This document shows positions 51,412-59,170 of a DNA stretch of 64,000 nucleotides, one piece after another (the stretch's first letter is position 1; each line of letters starts with the position of its first letter). Below the pieces are notes generated by a model that worked only from the letters and a program-made list of their open reading frames with translations, was not told the DNA's origin and searched no databases. Position numbers and translations under genes: made by a program. This DNA is from Mucilaginibacter_A sp965201005 (GTDB taxonomy: Bacteria; Bacteroidota; Bacteroidia; Sphingobacteriales; Sphingobacteriaceae), in assembly GCF_965201005.1 (NCBI RefSeq), contig NZ_OZ241747.1, forward strand, positions 310,001 through 374,000. Reading direction: 5' to 3'.

Positions 51412-52596
51412 CTAGTACAACAACTGATCGTAAGGATAACGCTCTGTATGAATGGCTTTTACGCGTTCATACAGCAGTTTCCTGAAATCTTCCAGGTTTT
51501 CTTTGTTTAAAGCGGAAATAAATATCGCCGGACTATTATTTCTGGCCATCCAGCTTTGCTCAAATTCTTCCAAAGTCAGCTTTACTTCTGGTTCTTCCGG
51601 GTTGATGATTTCCGGGTGATAAGCATCGATCTTGTTAAAAACAGTGATGATTTTTTTATCAATGGCACCCAGATCTTTCAAAGTTTCGGTAACAGTTGCA
51701 ATCTGATCTTCAAAATTCGGATGCGAAATATCAACTACGTGAATTAAAATATCGGCTTCGCGCACTTCATCCAAAGTTGATTTAAAACATTCGATCAAAT
51801 GATGCGGGAGCTTGCGGATAAACCCAACTGTATCAGAAAGTAAAAAAGGCAGATTCTCGATTACCACTTTCCGCACTGTTGTATCCAGCGTGGCGAATAA
51901 TTTATTTTCCGCAAAAACCTCAGATTTAGCAACCATGTTCATGATCGTGGATTTTCCCACATTGGTGTATCCAACCAAAGCCACCCGAACCAAAGCCACG
52001 CGGTTTTTACGCTGCGTTTCGTTCTGGCGGTCTATATGTTTCAGCTTTTCTTTTAATAAAGAGATTTTGTTGAGGATCAAACGCCTGTCCGTTTCAATCT
52101 GGCTTTCGCCCGGGCCACGCATCCCGATACCGCCTTTTTGCCGTTCTAAGTGCGTCCACAATCGGGTCAGCCTTGGCAGCAAATATTGCAATTGTGCCAG
52201 TTCTACCTGCGCTTTTGCCTGCGCTGTTTGCGCGCGGCCGGCAAAAATATCTAGGATTAGATTGCTTCGATCTAAAATTTTCACCTGCAGTTCTGTCTCA
52301 ATGTTCCGCATTTGCGATGGCGTCAGTTCGTCATCAAAAACCACTATATCGATTTCTTCGGAAACGACATAAGCTTTTATTTCTTCCAGTTTTCCAGTGC
52401 CCACAAAAGTGGCGCGTTCCGGCCGTTGCATCTTTTGGGTGAAAGTTTTAACGGTTAAACCGCCGGCAGTATCTACCAGAAATTCAAGCTCTTCCAGGTA
52501 TTCGCGCTCTTGTTCTTCCGTTTCGTGCGGCGTGATGATGCCTACCAAAACGGCTTTTTCCTGCTTCTCGGCAGTATCATAAAATTTTGGTTTCAT
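51412..52596 (-). CDS. hflX: GTPase HflX
   Basis: The 394-residue GTPase binds the 50S subunit and can split stalled ribosomes. It has the N-terminal HflX domain (LVDTAGGLTVKTFTQKMQRP, FVGTGKLEEIKAYV, DDELTPSQMRNIE) and the conserved GGIGMRGPGESQIETDRR linker. The G domain shows GYTNVGKST, DTVGFIRKLPH (DxxG) and NKID. Length is typical. Two motifs lie upstream of it (52606, 52670), between it and the divergent toxin-antitoxin genes. Confidence 0.94.
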   Translation of the reverse strand: MKPKFYDTAEKQEKAVLVGIITPHETEEQEREYLEELEFLVDTAGGLTVKTFTQKMQRPERATFVGTGKLEEIKAYVVSEEIDIVVFDDELTPSQMRNIETELQVKILDRSNLILDIFAGRAQTAQAKAQVELAQLQYLLPRLTRLWTHLERQKGGIGMRGPGESQIETDRRLILNKISLLKEKLKHIDRQNETQRKNRVALVRVALVGYTNVGKSTIMNMVAKSEVFAENKLFATLDTTVRKVVIENLPFLLSDTVGFIRKLPHHLIECFKSTLDEVREADILIHVVDISHPNFEDQIATVTETLKDLGAIDKKIITVFNKIDAYHPEIINPEEPEVKLTLEEFEQSWMARNNSPAIFISALNKENLEDFRKLLYERVKAIHTERYPYDQLLY

Positions 52597-52708
52597 TGTT
52601 GAGTTATGCTTCTTTTATCGGTATAAATCTGGAAGCATGATTGTTTGTTAGTAAAGTATTTATTTAAAGATACTGTTTTTATGAGAGAAAATAAACTAAA
52701 TTTAAGGT

Positions 52709-52936
52709 ATGAGTATTAATGATTTGAAAGACCGGCTTCATTACAAAATCGACCAGCTAAATGATGAAAAAATCTTGGAGGCAATTAACACTTTAATTTC
52801 TGCAGATAAAACCTTGTTTGTGATTCCTGAAGAATGGAAAAAGGGCATCCAGCAAGGTCGCGAAGATATTAAAGCAGGAAAAGTTTATACTTTAAATGAT
52901 TTTGAAAAGAAGTATGAAAAATGGCTGGGAGAGTAA
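52709..52936 (+). CDS. Antitoxin-like small protein of a ParE/RelE pair
   Basis: The 75-residue protein begins MSINDLKDRLHYKIDQLNDEK and ends EKKYEKWLGE. It is helical and acidic to mixed in charge, with the IPEEWKKGIQQGREDIKAG pattern common in antitoxins paired with RelE/ParE toxins. No classic DNA-binding fold is evident. Its stop overlaps the toxin start by 16 bases. The pair is AT-rich relative to trpC and hflX on either side, consistent with transfer. Confidence 0.75.
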   Translation: MSINDLKDRLHYKIDQLNDEKILEAINTLISADKTLFVIPEEWKKGIQQGREDIKAGKVYTLNDFEKKYEKWLGE

Positions 52937-53208
52937 TTTTATCTGCCAAAGCTTATGCTGATATTGATCGTATTGTAGAATTTAATAACAATAGGAACAA
53001 ATCAGATATCTATTCAAAAAAGTTTATTAAAAGCCTTTATCAACAACTTAAAATTTTAGAAAACCATAAAACAGTTGGTATAAAAATAGTTGAAGAAAAT
53101 ATTTATGTATTCATCTGGGATCAGTATTATATATTCTATAATTTAACAGGACATGATAATGTAGAAATCAGTTCCATCTATCATCAAAAAGAAAATGTTT
53201 CCCGTTAA
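52921..53208 (+). CDS. ParE/RelE-type toxin
   Basis: The 95-residue protein has the fold pattern of the superfamily: an N-terminal strand and helix (VILSAKAYADIDRIVEFN), then KFIKSLYQQLKILENHKTVG, then a strand pair ending in YVFIWDQYYIFYNLTG and EISSIYHQKEN. Toxins of this group cleave mRNA on the ribosome or block gyrase; which applies cannot be told. It ends convergent with trpC, overlapping it by four bases. Confidence 0.78.
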   Translation: MAGRVILSAKAYADIDRIVEFNNNRNKSDIYSKKFIKSLYQQLKILENHKTVGIKIVEENIYVFIWDQYYIFYNLTGHDNVEISSIYHQKENVSR

Positions 53209-53990
53209 ATCTTTCCTACAAACTCCTTCATTGCCATTCCCGGATCAGCTTCTTTCATAAAAGTTTCGCCAATCAAAAAACCGTTAAAACCAGCTTCTTT
53301 TAACTGTCGAATCGTTTCCGGATTACTAATCGCACTTTCCGAAATCTTCAAAAACTCATTCGGGATGGATTTTATAAGGGTAAAAGAAGTATCTACCGAA
53401 ACCGTAAAATCGGCCAGGTTGCGGTTGTTTACACCGATGGCATCTACTTGCGGGTCCAAGCTGCGTTCCAGTTCTTCCAGGTTGTGCACTTCCAGCAAAA
53501 CACTCAAACCTAAACTTTTGGCCAATGCGGCCATTTTTTTGATTTCCTGCGGAGATAAAATCGCGGCGATCAGCAAAATAACATCTGCGCCCAAAGCTTT
53601 GGCTTCAATGATCTGATATTCGTCAACCATAAAATCTTTGCGCAAAACCGGGATTTGATTGGATTTTCGGGCTTGTATCAAATCCATTTTTTTGCCCATA
53701 AAAAAAGCACGGTCAGTTAAAACCGACAAAGCCGAAGCTCCCGCCGCCGCATAACCTTGCGTAACCGTTTTAACTTTTACCTGATTGTTGATGATGCCTT
53801 TTGATGGAGATTTCCGCTTAAATTCTGCAATAATGCCACTTTTGGAAGGATGCAGTAAAAACTCGCGGAAAGAAAGCGGCGTGCGGTCAAAAAATTCGGC
53901 TTCTTCCAGTTTGGAATAAGATGTTTTGGTTTTTGCGGCTTGTACTTCTGTTTTTTTTCGGGCAACAATCCGGTCTAAAATCGTAATCAT
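53205..53990 (-). CDS. trpC: Indole-3-glycerol phosphate synthase
   Basis: The 261-residue TIM-barrel enzyme closes the indole ring in tryptophan synthesis. It has the expected IIAEFKRKSPSKG (catalytic Lys), AGASALSVLTDRAFFMG, VLRKDFMVDEYQI, GADVILLIAAIL, GVNNRNLADFTV and ISESAISNPE. The gene starts 25 bases after trpG, so it is the third gene of the operon trpE-trpG-trpC; trpD, expected between them in related genomes, is not here. A motif at 53381 is in frame. Confidence 0.94.
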   Translation of the reverse strand: MITILDRIVARKKTEVQAAKTKTSYSKLEEAEFFDRTPLSFREFLLHPSKSGIIAEFKRKSPSKGIINNQVKVKTVTQGYAAAGASALSVLTDRAFFMGKKMDLIQARKSNQIPVLRKDFMVDEYQIIEAKALGADVILLIAAILSPQEIKKMAALAKSLGLSVLLEVHNLEELERSLDPQVDAIGVNNRNLADFTVSVDTSFTLIKSIPNEFLKISESAISNPETIRQLKEAGFNGFLIGETFMKEADPGMAMKEFVGKI

Positions 53991-54015
53991 AGTAAAATAT
54001 TTTCTGCAGAAAAGC

Positions 54016-54645
54016 TTACAGTTTGATAAAATGATTGGCCACCAAATCCGGGTTTGTTACATTTTCGGTGCCCATTAACCAATTGTGCATCATTTGTTTA
54101 CCGTGTTCGGTCAGTACGGATTCAGGGTGAAACTGCACACCGCGGACATCATAGTTTTTGTGCCGCATCGCCATAATGGAATTGTCGTTTTCATCGATTG
54201 CCGTGATTTGAAGTTCATCCGGAAAACCTTTTTCTGCAACCACCCACGAATGATAGCGGCCAACGTTGAAGGTTTCCGGCAAGCCAAAAAATAGCTTTTC
54301 TTCCAAATCGATCACTTTTATCGGCGTTGATAAACCGTGCATCGGCCTGCTAAGGTTTAAAAGCTGTCCGCCAAAAACTTCGGCAATGGCCTGCTGACCT
54401 AAGCAAACGCCGAAAATGCTTTTTTTAGGGGCATATTTTTCGATCACTTTCAGCAACAAACCGGCTTCGGAAGGAATGCCCGGCCCGGGTGAAAGGATGA
54501 TTTTGTCAAATTGTTCCACGTCTTCCAGCCGAAACTGGTCGTTGCGCCAAACTTCGCATTCCAGCCCTAATTCATTCACTAAATGAACCAGATTATAAGT
54601 GAAAGAATCGTAATTATCAATGATTAAAATTTTTGGATTGGTCAT
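54016..54645 (-). CDS. trpG: Anthranilate synthase component II (glutamine amidotransferase)
   Basis: The 209-residue class I amidotransferase supplies ammonia to TrpE. It has the catalytic Cys in FGVCLGQQAIAEVFGG and the His/Glu pair in VQFHPESVLTEHG. N-terminal IDNYDSFTYNLVHL is also typical. The same subunit may serve aminodeoxychorismate synthase. The 18 bases between it and trpE contain exactly one iterated motif (54647-54658). Confidence 0.93.
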   Translation of the reverse strand: MTNPKILIIDNYDSFTYNLVHLVNELGLECEVWRNDQFRLEDVEQFDKIILSPGPGIPSEAGLLLKVIEKYAPKKSIFGVCLGQQAIAEVFGGQLLNLSRPMHGLSTPIKVIDLEEKLFFGLPETFNVGRYHSWVVAEKGFPDELQITAIDENDNSIMAMRHKNYDVRGVQFHPESVLTEHGKQMMHNWLMGTENVTNPDLVANHFIKL

Positions 54646-54663
54646 GATGCTTCTTTTATCGGG

Positions 54664-56067
54664 TTAAATTTCGGCTGCGGTTTCGAGGGCTTTGCGCAAG
54701 GCCGCTACTTTATTGTTTACTTCGTTCAGTTCGCTCACCGGCACAGAATCGGCCACAATACCAGCTCCGGCCTGGTAATGTAAAACATTTGCTTTACTTA
54801 AAAAAGAGCGGATAATAATAGCATGGTTAAAATCTCCGTTGAAACCCAGAAAACCGATGGCACCGCTGTAAAAACTGCGTTTGCCTTTTTCGTAAGCATC
54901 GATCAGTTCCATTGCCCGGAATTTTGGTGCACCGCTTAACGTGCCGGCCGGATAAGTATCTGCAACCACTTTAAAAGTTGGCACATTCGGTTTGATTTTG
55001 CCCGAAACTTTGGAAACCAGATGGATCAAATGCGAATAATATTGCACTTCTTTAAAAGCCTTTACTTCTACGTGGGTACAATGTCGGCTCAAATCATTTC
55101 TGGCCAAATCAACCAGCATTACGTGTTCTGCAGATTCTTTTGGATCGTTTTCCAGCGCGCGGGCCAGTTGCGCATCTTTTTCATCGTCGCCGGTGCGTTT
55201 AAAAGTCCCGGCAATCGGATAAATCGTGGCAATCCTGTTTTTGATGGTAATCTGTGCTTCCGGCGACGAGCCAAAAATCTTGAAGTTGCCATAATCAAAA
55301 TAAAACAAATACGGCGAAGGATTGATGGAGCGCAAGGCACGGTAAACATTAAATTCATCGCCCTGAAACGGCTGCGAAAAATTGCGCGAAGGCACGATCT
55401 GGAAAACATCGCCCCGCAAAATATGCTGTTTCATTTTATCAACAATGGCGATAAATTCTTCGTCTTTTAAGTTAGAAGTTTCTTCCCCATTTAAGTTGAA
55501 GTGATATTCAGGGAAGTTTTTATTTTGAATGAGGTATTGGATGCGCTCCAGACCGGAAGACTGCGGATTGTTTTCAGGTTGATTTTCAAAAATGTGCAGC
55601 TCGTTTTTAAAATGATCTACCGCAATAATATACCGGTAAACGAAGTATTGCATGGTTGGTATGCCGCGATAATCTTCCTCAGTTTTAAGTTTGATGGTTT
55701 CAAAATGCTCCACCATTTCATGCGAAAAATAGCCAAACAAACCGTTTGATGCAATTTTAAGCGGCATTTCAGTTGTTTCAAACTGCTGCAAAAAAGCCTC
55801 TACCTGGTTTACAACATCAAATGTTCCGGCTGCAAACTCCTGCTGCGTACCGTCAGGGTATTGGTTTGTCAGCACGCCGTTTTGTAAAATCATCCCCGCA
55901 ATCGGTTCGCAGCAAATATAGCTTGTGCTGTTTTCACGGCTGTGATAATCAGAACTTTCCAGTAGTAAACTATTTTGGAAAACATCGCGCAGTTTAAGGT
56001 AAATACTTACCGGTGTGGCCGTATCGGCTAAAAGTTTTTTGTAAGTAGTGGTTAGATTGTAGTTCAT
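54664..56067 (-). CDS. trpE: Anthranilate synthase component I
   Basis: The 467-residue enzyme converts chorismate to anthranilate. Key segments are GDVFQIVPSRNFSQPF, PSPYLFYFDYGNFKIFGSSPEAQI, PIAGTFKRTGDDEKD, HVMLVDLARNDLSR, and AGTLSGAPKFRAMELIDAYE, followed by the terminal QAGAGIVADS. The N-terminal LLLESSDYH resembles the LLES tryptophan-feedback motif. It is the first structural gene of the operon, only about 12 bases after the attenuator hairpin. Confidence 0.94.
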   Translation of the reverse strand: MNYNLTTTYKKLLADTATPVSIYLKLRDVFQNSLLLESSDYHSRENSTSYICCEPIAGMILQNGVLTNQYPDGTQQEFAAGTFDVVNQVEAFLQQFETTEMPLKIASNGLFGYFSHEMVEHFETIKLKTEEDYRGIPTMQYFVYRYIIAVDHFKNELHIFENQPENNPQSSGLERIQYLIQNKNFPEYHFNLNGEETSNLKDEEFIAIVDKMKQHILRGDVFQIVPSRNFSQPFQGDEFNVYRALRSINPSPYLFYFDYGNFKIFGSSPEAQITIKNRIATIYPIAGTFKRTGDDEKDAQLARALENDPKESAEHVMLVDLARNDLSRHCTHVEVKAFKEVQYYSHLIHLVSKVSGKIKPNVPTFKVVADTYPAGTLSGAPKFRAMELIDAYEKGKRSFYSGAIGFLGFNGDFNHAIIIRSFLSKANVLHYQAGAGIVADSVPVSELNEVNNKVAALRKALETAAEI

Positions 56068-56078
56068 GGCTTGATATT

Positions 56079-56110
56079 AAAAAAACCCGGCACGTGTTAA
56101 CGGCCGGGTT
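56079..56110 (-). terminator. Attenuator terminator upstream of trpE
   Basis: On the minus strand, AACCCGGC and GCCGGGTT form an eight-base stem (plus-strand arms 56084-56091 and 56103-56110) with an 11-base loop, followed by a run of seven T. It stands between the leader peptide and the trpE ATG. GCCGG within the leader peptide coding region, near its second Trp codon, can pair with the CCGGC of the first arm and so could form the antiterminator. Confidence 0.8.
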
Positions 56111-56144
56111 TATATCAGGTTTATAATTGATTAGGTTAGAAAAA

Positions 56145-56213
56145 TCAAAAACACCATCCGGCTTCCCTTTTAGGAAGGTTTTGCCAGCTGTTTTTATGTT
56201 TTTGATCAATCAT
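56145..56213 (-). CDS. trpL: Trp leader peptide
   Basis: A 22-codon reading frame begins with ATG at 56213-56211 and ends with TGA at 56147-56145. It reads MIDQKHKNSW, then QNLPKREAGW, then CF, so it has two Trp codons (positions 10 and 20), an unusual density for random sequence. With the terminator 35 bases downstream this is the classical layout of ribosome-mediated attenuation: ribosomes stall when charged tRNA-Trp is scarce and allow read-through into trpE. A longer TTG-started frame on the same strand shadows it and is not real. Confidence 0.75.
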   Translation of the reverse strand: MIDQKHKNSWQNLPKREAGWCF

Positions 56214-56266
56214 TATCTAACAAATATTAGAAAGAAAAATGAATCCGCAAATTTTTTTGAAAATAT

Positions 56267-56710
56267 TTACTGATTTGACATGTTTAGTACGCCTCTCCCG
56301 CTTAAAATAAGTGTAACAACGACAATTATTATGGCTAAAAAGTAGAAAATAAATACGTTAAAATGCTTTTTTTCCGGAGACGCAACACGTTTGGATCGCG
56401 CATAGCCAACCGTAATCAAGGCAATGGCAATTAGCATCATACTGATGTGTTCTACCGTCCAATACCGGGTAGTCGCATTTTTCATTGTTGCTTTAGAAAA
56501 CTGCACCAACGGACTAATAAAGTACAAAATCAACCCGATAAGCAGTTGCGTGTGGGCAGAGATCAGTGCAAAAAGATTGAGTTTGCGGTTACCTTCCGTA
56601 TAAGGTTTTTTACCGATCCAGCCTAAAAGTGATTGAACAATTGCCCCAAGCACCAAAATCAGCACGATATACCGCAAACCGGAATGAAAATATTTGAAAA
56701 AAAGGTACAT
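56267..56710 (-). CDS. Four-helix membrane protein, cytochrome-b-like
   Basis: The start at 56710 gives MYLFFKYFHSGLRYIV; the frame could be extended eight codons into an iterated motif, but the family-like start is here. The 147-residue protein has four transmembrane segments, at about 12-32, 47-66, 84-102 and 118-138. Histidines lie near membrane borders (FKYFHSGLRY, ISAHTQLLIG, VEHISMMLI), which fits a b-type heme protein. Similar Bacteroidota proteins are often named cytochrome B. The function is not known. Confidence 0.65.
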   Translation of the reverse strand: MYLFFKYFHSGLRYIVLILVLGAIVQSLLGWIGKKPYTEGNRKLNLFALISAHTQLLIGLILYFISPLVQFSKATMKNATTRYWTVEHISMMLIAIALITVGYARSKRVASPEKKHFNVFIFYFLAIIIVVVTLILSGRGVLNMSNQ

Positions 56711-56734
56711 AAAAGAAGTATAGTTGTTTTGCAC

Positions 56735-57091
56735 GAATATACAGGTAATTTAAAACAGGCAGAACAAGATTGATTTTTGTGATGATTAAACCCTGTTTAA
56801 ATTTTATTGAAAATTATTTGGATGCTTCTTTTATCACCTAAAATTTGGCTTTGATAAAATGTTTTCGTCGGTAACAAATCCAAACAAAATTTATACGTTT
56901 ACTTATGAGGAAGCACGCAAAATAATGCGGACCAATCATTAAATCAGCTAATTTTATACGATAAAAGAAGCATCGGTATTATTTAAAAAATCTGATTTGT
57001 GCTTAAAAAACATTTTTGCCTGAAATGGGGTAAAAACCTGCACTAAATATTTAAGGAAAACTTGTGAAAAAGGTTAGAACCCCGCTACTTT
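56735..57091. repeat. Spacer with two opposed iterated motifs
   Basis: The 357-base gap holds ATGCTTCTTTTA at 56822-56833 with extension TCACCTAAAATTTGG, and the reverse form TAAAAGAAGCAT at 56962-56973. A frame of 27 codons lies between them (see separate entry). The 100 bases before aat should contain its promoter. I see no RNA gene. Confidence 0.6.
56859..56942 (+). CDS. Possible 27-residue small protein
   Basis: A frame from ATG at 56859 to TAA at 56940-56942 encodes MFSSVTNPNK, then IYTFTYEEARKIMRTNH. It has an ordered-looking helix at the end (YEEARKIM) but no relative that I recognise. It begins 26 bases after one iterated motif and ends 20 bases before an oppositely oriented one. It may be a chance frame or the remnant of a longer gene. 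Confidence 0.2.
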   Translation: MFSSVTNPNKIYTFTYEEARKIMRTNH

Positions 57092-57718
57092 ATGATTTTT
57101 CAGTTAGATGAGCGTCTGATTTTTCCAGACCCAAATTTGGCCGAACCGGATGGTTTGCTGGCGATAGGAGGGGATTTAACGCCTGCAAGGTTAATGCTTG
57201 CTTACGAAAACGGGATTTTCCCCTGGTACAGCTACAACGAGCCGATTTTATGGTATTCGCCGCACACGCGCTTTGTTCTTTTTCCGCAGGAATTAAAAAT
57301 ATCAAAAAGTATGCGGCAGGTGATTCACGCAAACACTTTTCAGGTCACTTTTAACCGGGATTTTCCGGCCGTGATCCATGCTTGTGCAACCGTACGCCGC
57401 GAAGGGCAGGCCGGCACCTGGATTACGCCGGAAATGGAAAATGCTTATCTCGAACTGTATCGAAAAGGCATCGCACATTCTATAGAAGTTTGGCAAAACG
57501 GAGCGTTAGCTGGCGGTTTGTACGGTATAAAAACGGGCCGTGTTTTCTGCGGGGAAAGTATGTTTAGCAAGGTCAGCAACGCATCTAAAGTGGCATTGAT
57601 CGCTTTATGTCAGCAAAAAAACCATGAGCTGATCGATTGCCAGATGCACACCGGACATTTGGAATCAATGGGCGCCAGAATGATCAGCCGGGAAGAATTT
57701 GAAACTTTTCTGGCATAA
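57092..57718 (+). CDS. aat: Leucyl/phenylalanyl-tRNA--protein transferase
   Basis: The enzyme adds Leu or Phe to N-terminal Lys or Arg of proteins, marking them for ClpAP under the N-end rule. The 208 residues carry FPDPNLAEPDGLLAIGGDLTPARL-type opening (about residues 10-32), YENGIFPWYSYNEPILWYSP, GTWITPEMENAYLELYRKGIAHS, and GRVFCGESMFSKVSNASKVAL. The last segments LIDCQMHTGHLESMGAR are also typical. Length is normal. It shares a bidirectional terminator with the convergent peroxidase gene. Confidence 0.93.
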   Translation: MIFQLDERLIFPDPNLAEPDGLLAIGGDLTPARLMLAYENGIFPWYSYNEPILWYSPHTRFVLFPQELKISKSMRQVIHANTFQVTFNRDFPAVIHACATVRREGQAGTWITPEMENAYLELYRKGIAHSIEVWQNGALAGGLYGIKTGRVFCGESMFSKVSNASKVALIALCQQKNHELIDCQMHTGHLESMGARMISREEFETFLA

Positions 57719-57752
57719 AAAAAGCTTTCCTGATTATAGGAAAGCTTTTTTT
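57717..57752. terminator. Bidirectional terminator between aat and the peroxidase gene
   Basis: The 14-base arms AAAAAAAGCTTTCC (57717-57730) and GGAAAGCTTTTTTT (57739-57752) are perfect, with an eight-base loop. A on one side and T on the other make it effective for both convergent genes. Confidence 0.92.
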
Positions 57753-57764
57753 AGCATACTTTTT

Positions 57765-58277
57765 TTAAAGCTGACTGGTGATTTCCGTAGAAAGCGGTTT
57801 TACACTTGAGCGGTAACGATGTACTAATTTTCCGTTCTCATCAATCAAAAACTTTTCAAAATTCCACTGGATTTCTCCTGTAAAATCAGGGTTTTCCGCA
57901 GTAGTTAAAAACTTAAACAAAGGGGAAATATCATCACCTTTTACGCTGACTTTTTCGCTTAACGGGAAGGTAACGCCGTAATTTTTCTGACAAAATTCTT
58001 TGATGGCCAGATTGGCACCGGGTTCTTGGCCGCCAAAGTTATTGGCCGGAAAGCCAATCACCACTACTTTGTCTTTATATTGATCGGCAAGTTTCTGCAG
58101 TTCAGCGTATTGCGGTGTAAAACCACATTTAGAAGCTGTATTTACAATCAGCAGCTTTTTGCCTTTGTAAGCGGCCAGGTTAAAGTTTTTTCCGTCGATG
58201 GTTTTTAGCTTAAAATCGTACACCGAACCAGGTGCCGTAAAAAGTAAAGCCATTATAATTACAAATGATTTGATCAT
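57765..58277 (-). CDS. Glutathione peroxidase family protein
   Basis: The 170-residue protein has an N-terminal signal (MIKSFVIIMALLFTAPGS), so it is exported. The active site is VNTASKCGFTPQYAEL with Cys51 in place of selenocysteine, followed by GFPANNFGGQEPG (Gln) and the C-terminal IQWNFEKFLID (Trp, Asn). Cysteine forms usually draw electrons from thioredoxin and not from glutathione. It may help protect the envelope from peroxides. Confidence 0.9.
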   Translation of the reverse strand: MIKSFVIIMALLFTAPGSVYDFKLKTIDGKNFNLAAYKGKKLLIVNTASKCGFTPQYAELQKLADQYKDKVVVIGFPANNFGGQEPGANLAIKEFCQKNYGVTFPLSEKVSVKGDDISPLFKFLTTAENPDFTGEIQWNFEKFLIDENGKLVHRYRSSVKPLSTEITSQL

Positions 58278-58298
58278 GTTTTTTTCGGCAAATATAAA

Positions 58299-58736
58299 CT
58301 ATTTTATAAAGTCATGAATCCGCGACAAGTAAAAATTTTCCTTCCCGGTCATCAGCTTTTTGTCTTTGGGGGATTTGTCTTTATAACCGCACAAGTGCAG
58401 CGCGCCGTGTATCATCACCCGATAAAGTTCCTGTAAAAAGGCAAGCTGATAAGTCGAAGCATTCTCGGCCACTCTTTCTATCGAAATAAATATATCGCTG
58501 ACGATCTCTTTTTCTGTATCAGCATTATCGAACGTGATGATATCCGTATAGGTATCGTGCCGCAAATAATCCTGATTAATTTTCAGCAGATAAGCATCAG
58601 GACAAAAAATGTAGTTTACTTCTTTTAGCACATAATTTTCGGCAGCGATCGTAGCTTCAATCCAACTGCGTAAATACTTTTTGTTTTTTAGTTTGAAATC
58701 AATTTCCTCTGTAAAAAAATTAATTTTAGAGGACAT
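58299..58736 (-). CDS. ybeY: Endoribonuclease YbeY
   Basis: The 145-residue metal-dependent enzyme acts in 16S rRNA 3'-end maturation and ribosome quality control. The zinc motif is HGALHLCGYKDKSPKD, in which the first two histidines are kept and the third ligand position carries Lys-Asp-Lys, in place of the GYDH found in Proteobacteria. I remember this as the usual Bacteroidota form, so it does not by itself imply loss of activity. It lies three bases after the RsbW-like gene on the minus strand. Confidence 0.9.
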   Translation of the reverse strand: MSSKINFFTEEIDFKLKNKKYLRSWIEATIAAENYVLKEVNYIFCPDAYLLKINQDYLRHDTYTDIITFDNADTEKEIVSDIFISIERVAENASTYQLAFLQELYRVMIHGALHLCGYKDKSPKDKKLMTGKENFYLSRIHDFIK

Positions 58737-58739
58737 TGA

Positions 58740-59168
58740 TCAGATTTTAAAATGAAGTTCAACCTCGTTTCCATGTGCGTTAAAAATAAACTGATCTGCC
58801 AGATGTTTAATAATGAAAACGCCGCGACCGGTCAGCTTTTCCAAATTTTCCGGAGCGGTTGGGTCTGGGATATTGTTGTAATCAAAGCCCGGGCCTTCAT
58901 CGGCAATCGTCCAGATAATTTTTTTCTGGTCTTTTACTTCCGCGTTTATATATACTTTTTTATTAGGGTCTGATTGGTTTCCGTGAACTATTGCGTTGAT
59001 TAATGCTTCATTTAAACAAGTCATCATATTGGCAAAAGTATCTTCACTCACATGATAACGTTCTGAAATTTCTTCAACCAAGCTTTCCAGGCGGGCTATA
59101 CTTTCCATTACAGAAGGCAGTTGGAGCGTATATAATTCGCCGTCTGATACTTTTACTGGCTGCACCAT
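58740..59168 (-). CDS. ATP-binding anti-sigma-type kinase (RsbW-like)
   Basis: The 142-residue protein has only a GHKL ATPase domain. The N-box is NEALINAIVHGNQSDPNKKV (about residues 52-71), the G1 box is ADEGPGFDYNNIPDP and the G2 region is GRGVFIIKHLAD. Such domains phosphorylate anti-sigma antagonists or bind sigma factors. No partner antagonist or sigma gene is adjacent. It is followed by ybeY in the same direction, and it lies two bases from the end of the DUF4175 gene, so they form one operon. Confidence 0.88.
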   Translation of the reverse strand: MVQPVKVSDGELYTLQLPSVMESIARLESLVEEISERYHVSEDTFANMMTCLNEALINAIVHGNQSDPNKKVYINAEVKDQKKIIWTIADEGPGFDYNNIPDPTAPENLEKLTGRGVFIIKHLADQFIFNAHGNEVELHFKI

Positions 59169-59170
59169 TA

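Noticed and set aside
55994..56209. 71-codon minus-strand frame upstream of trpE
   Set aside because: It starts with TTG, crosses the attenuator hairpin and overlaps trpE out of frame; the Trp-rich leader peptide in the other frame explains the region.
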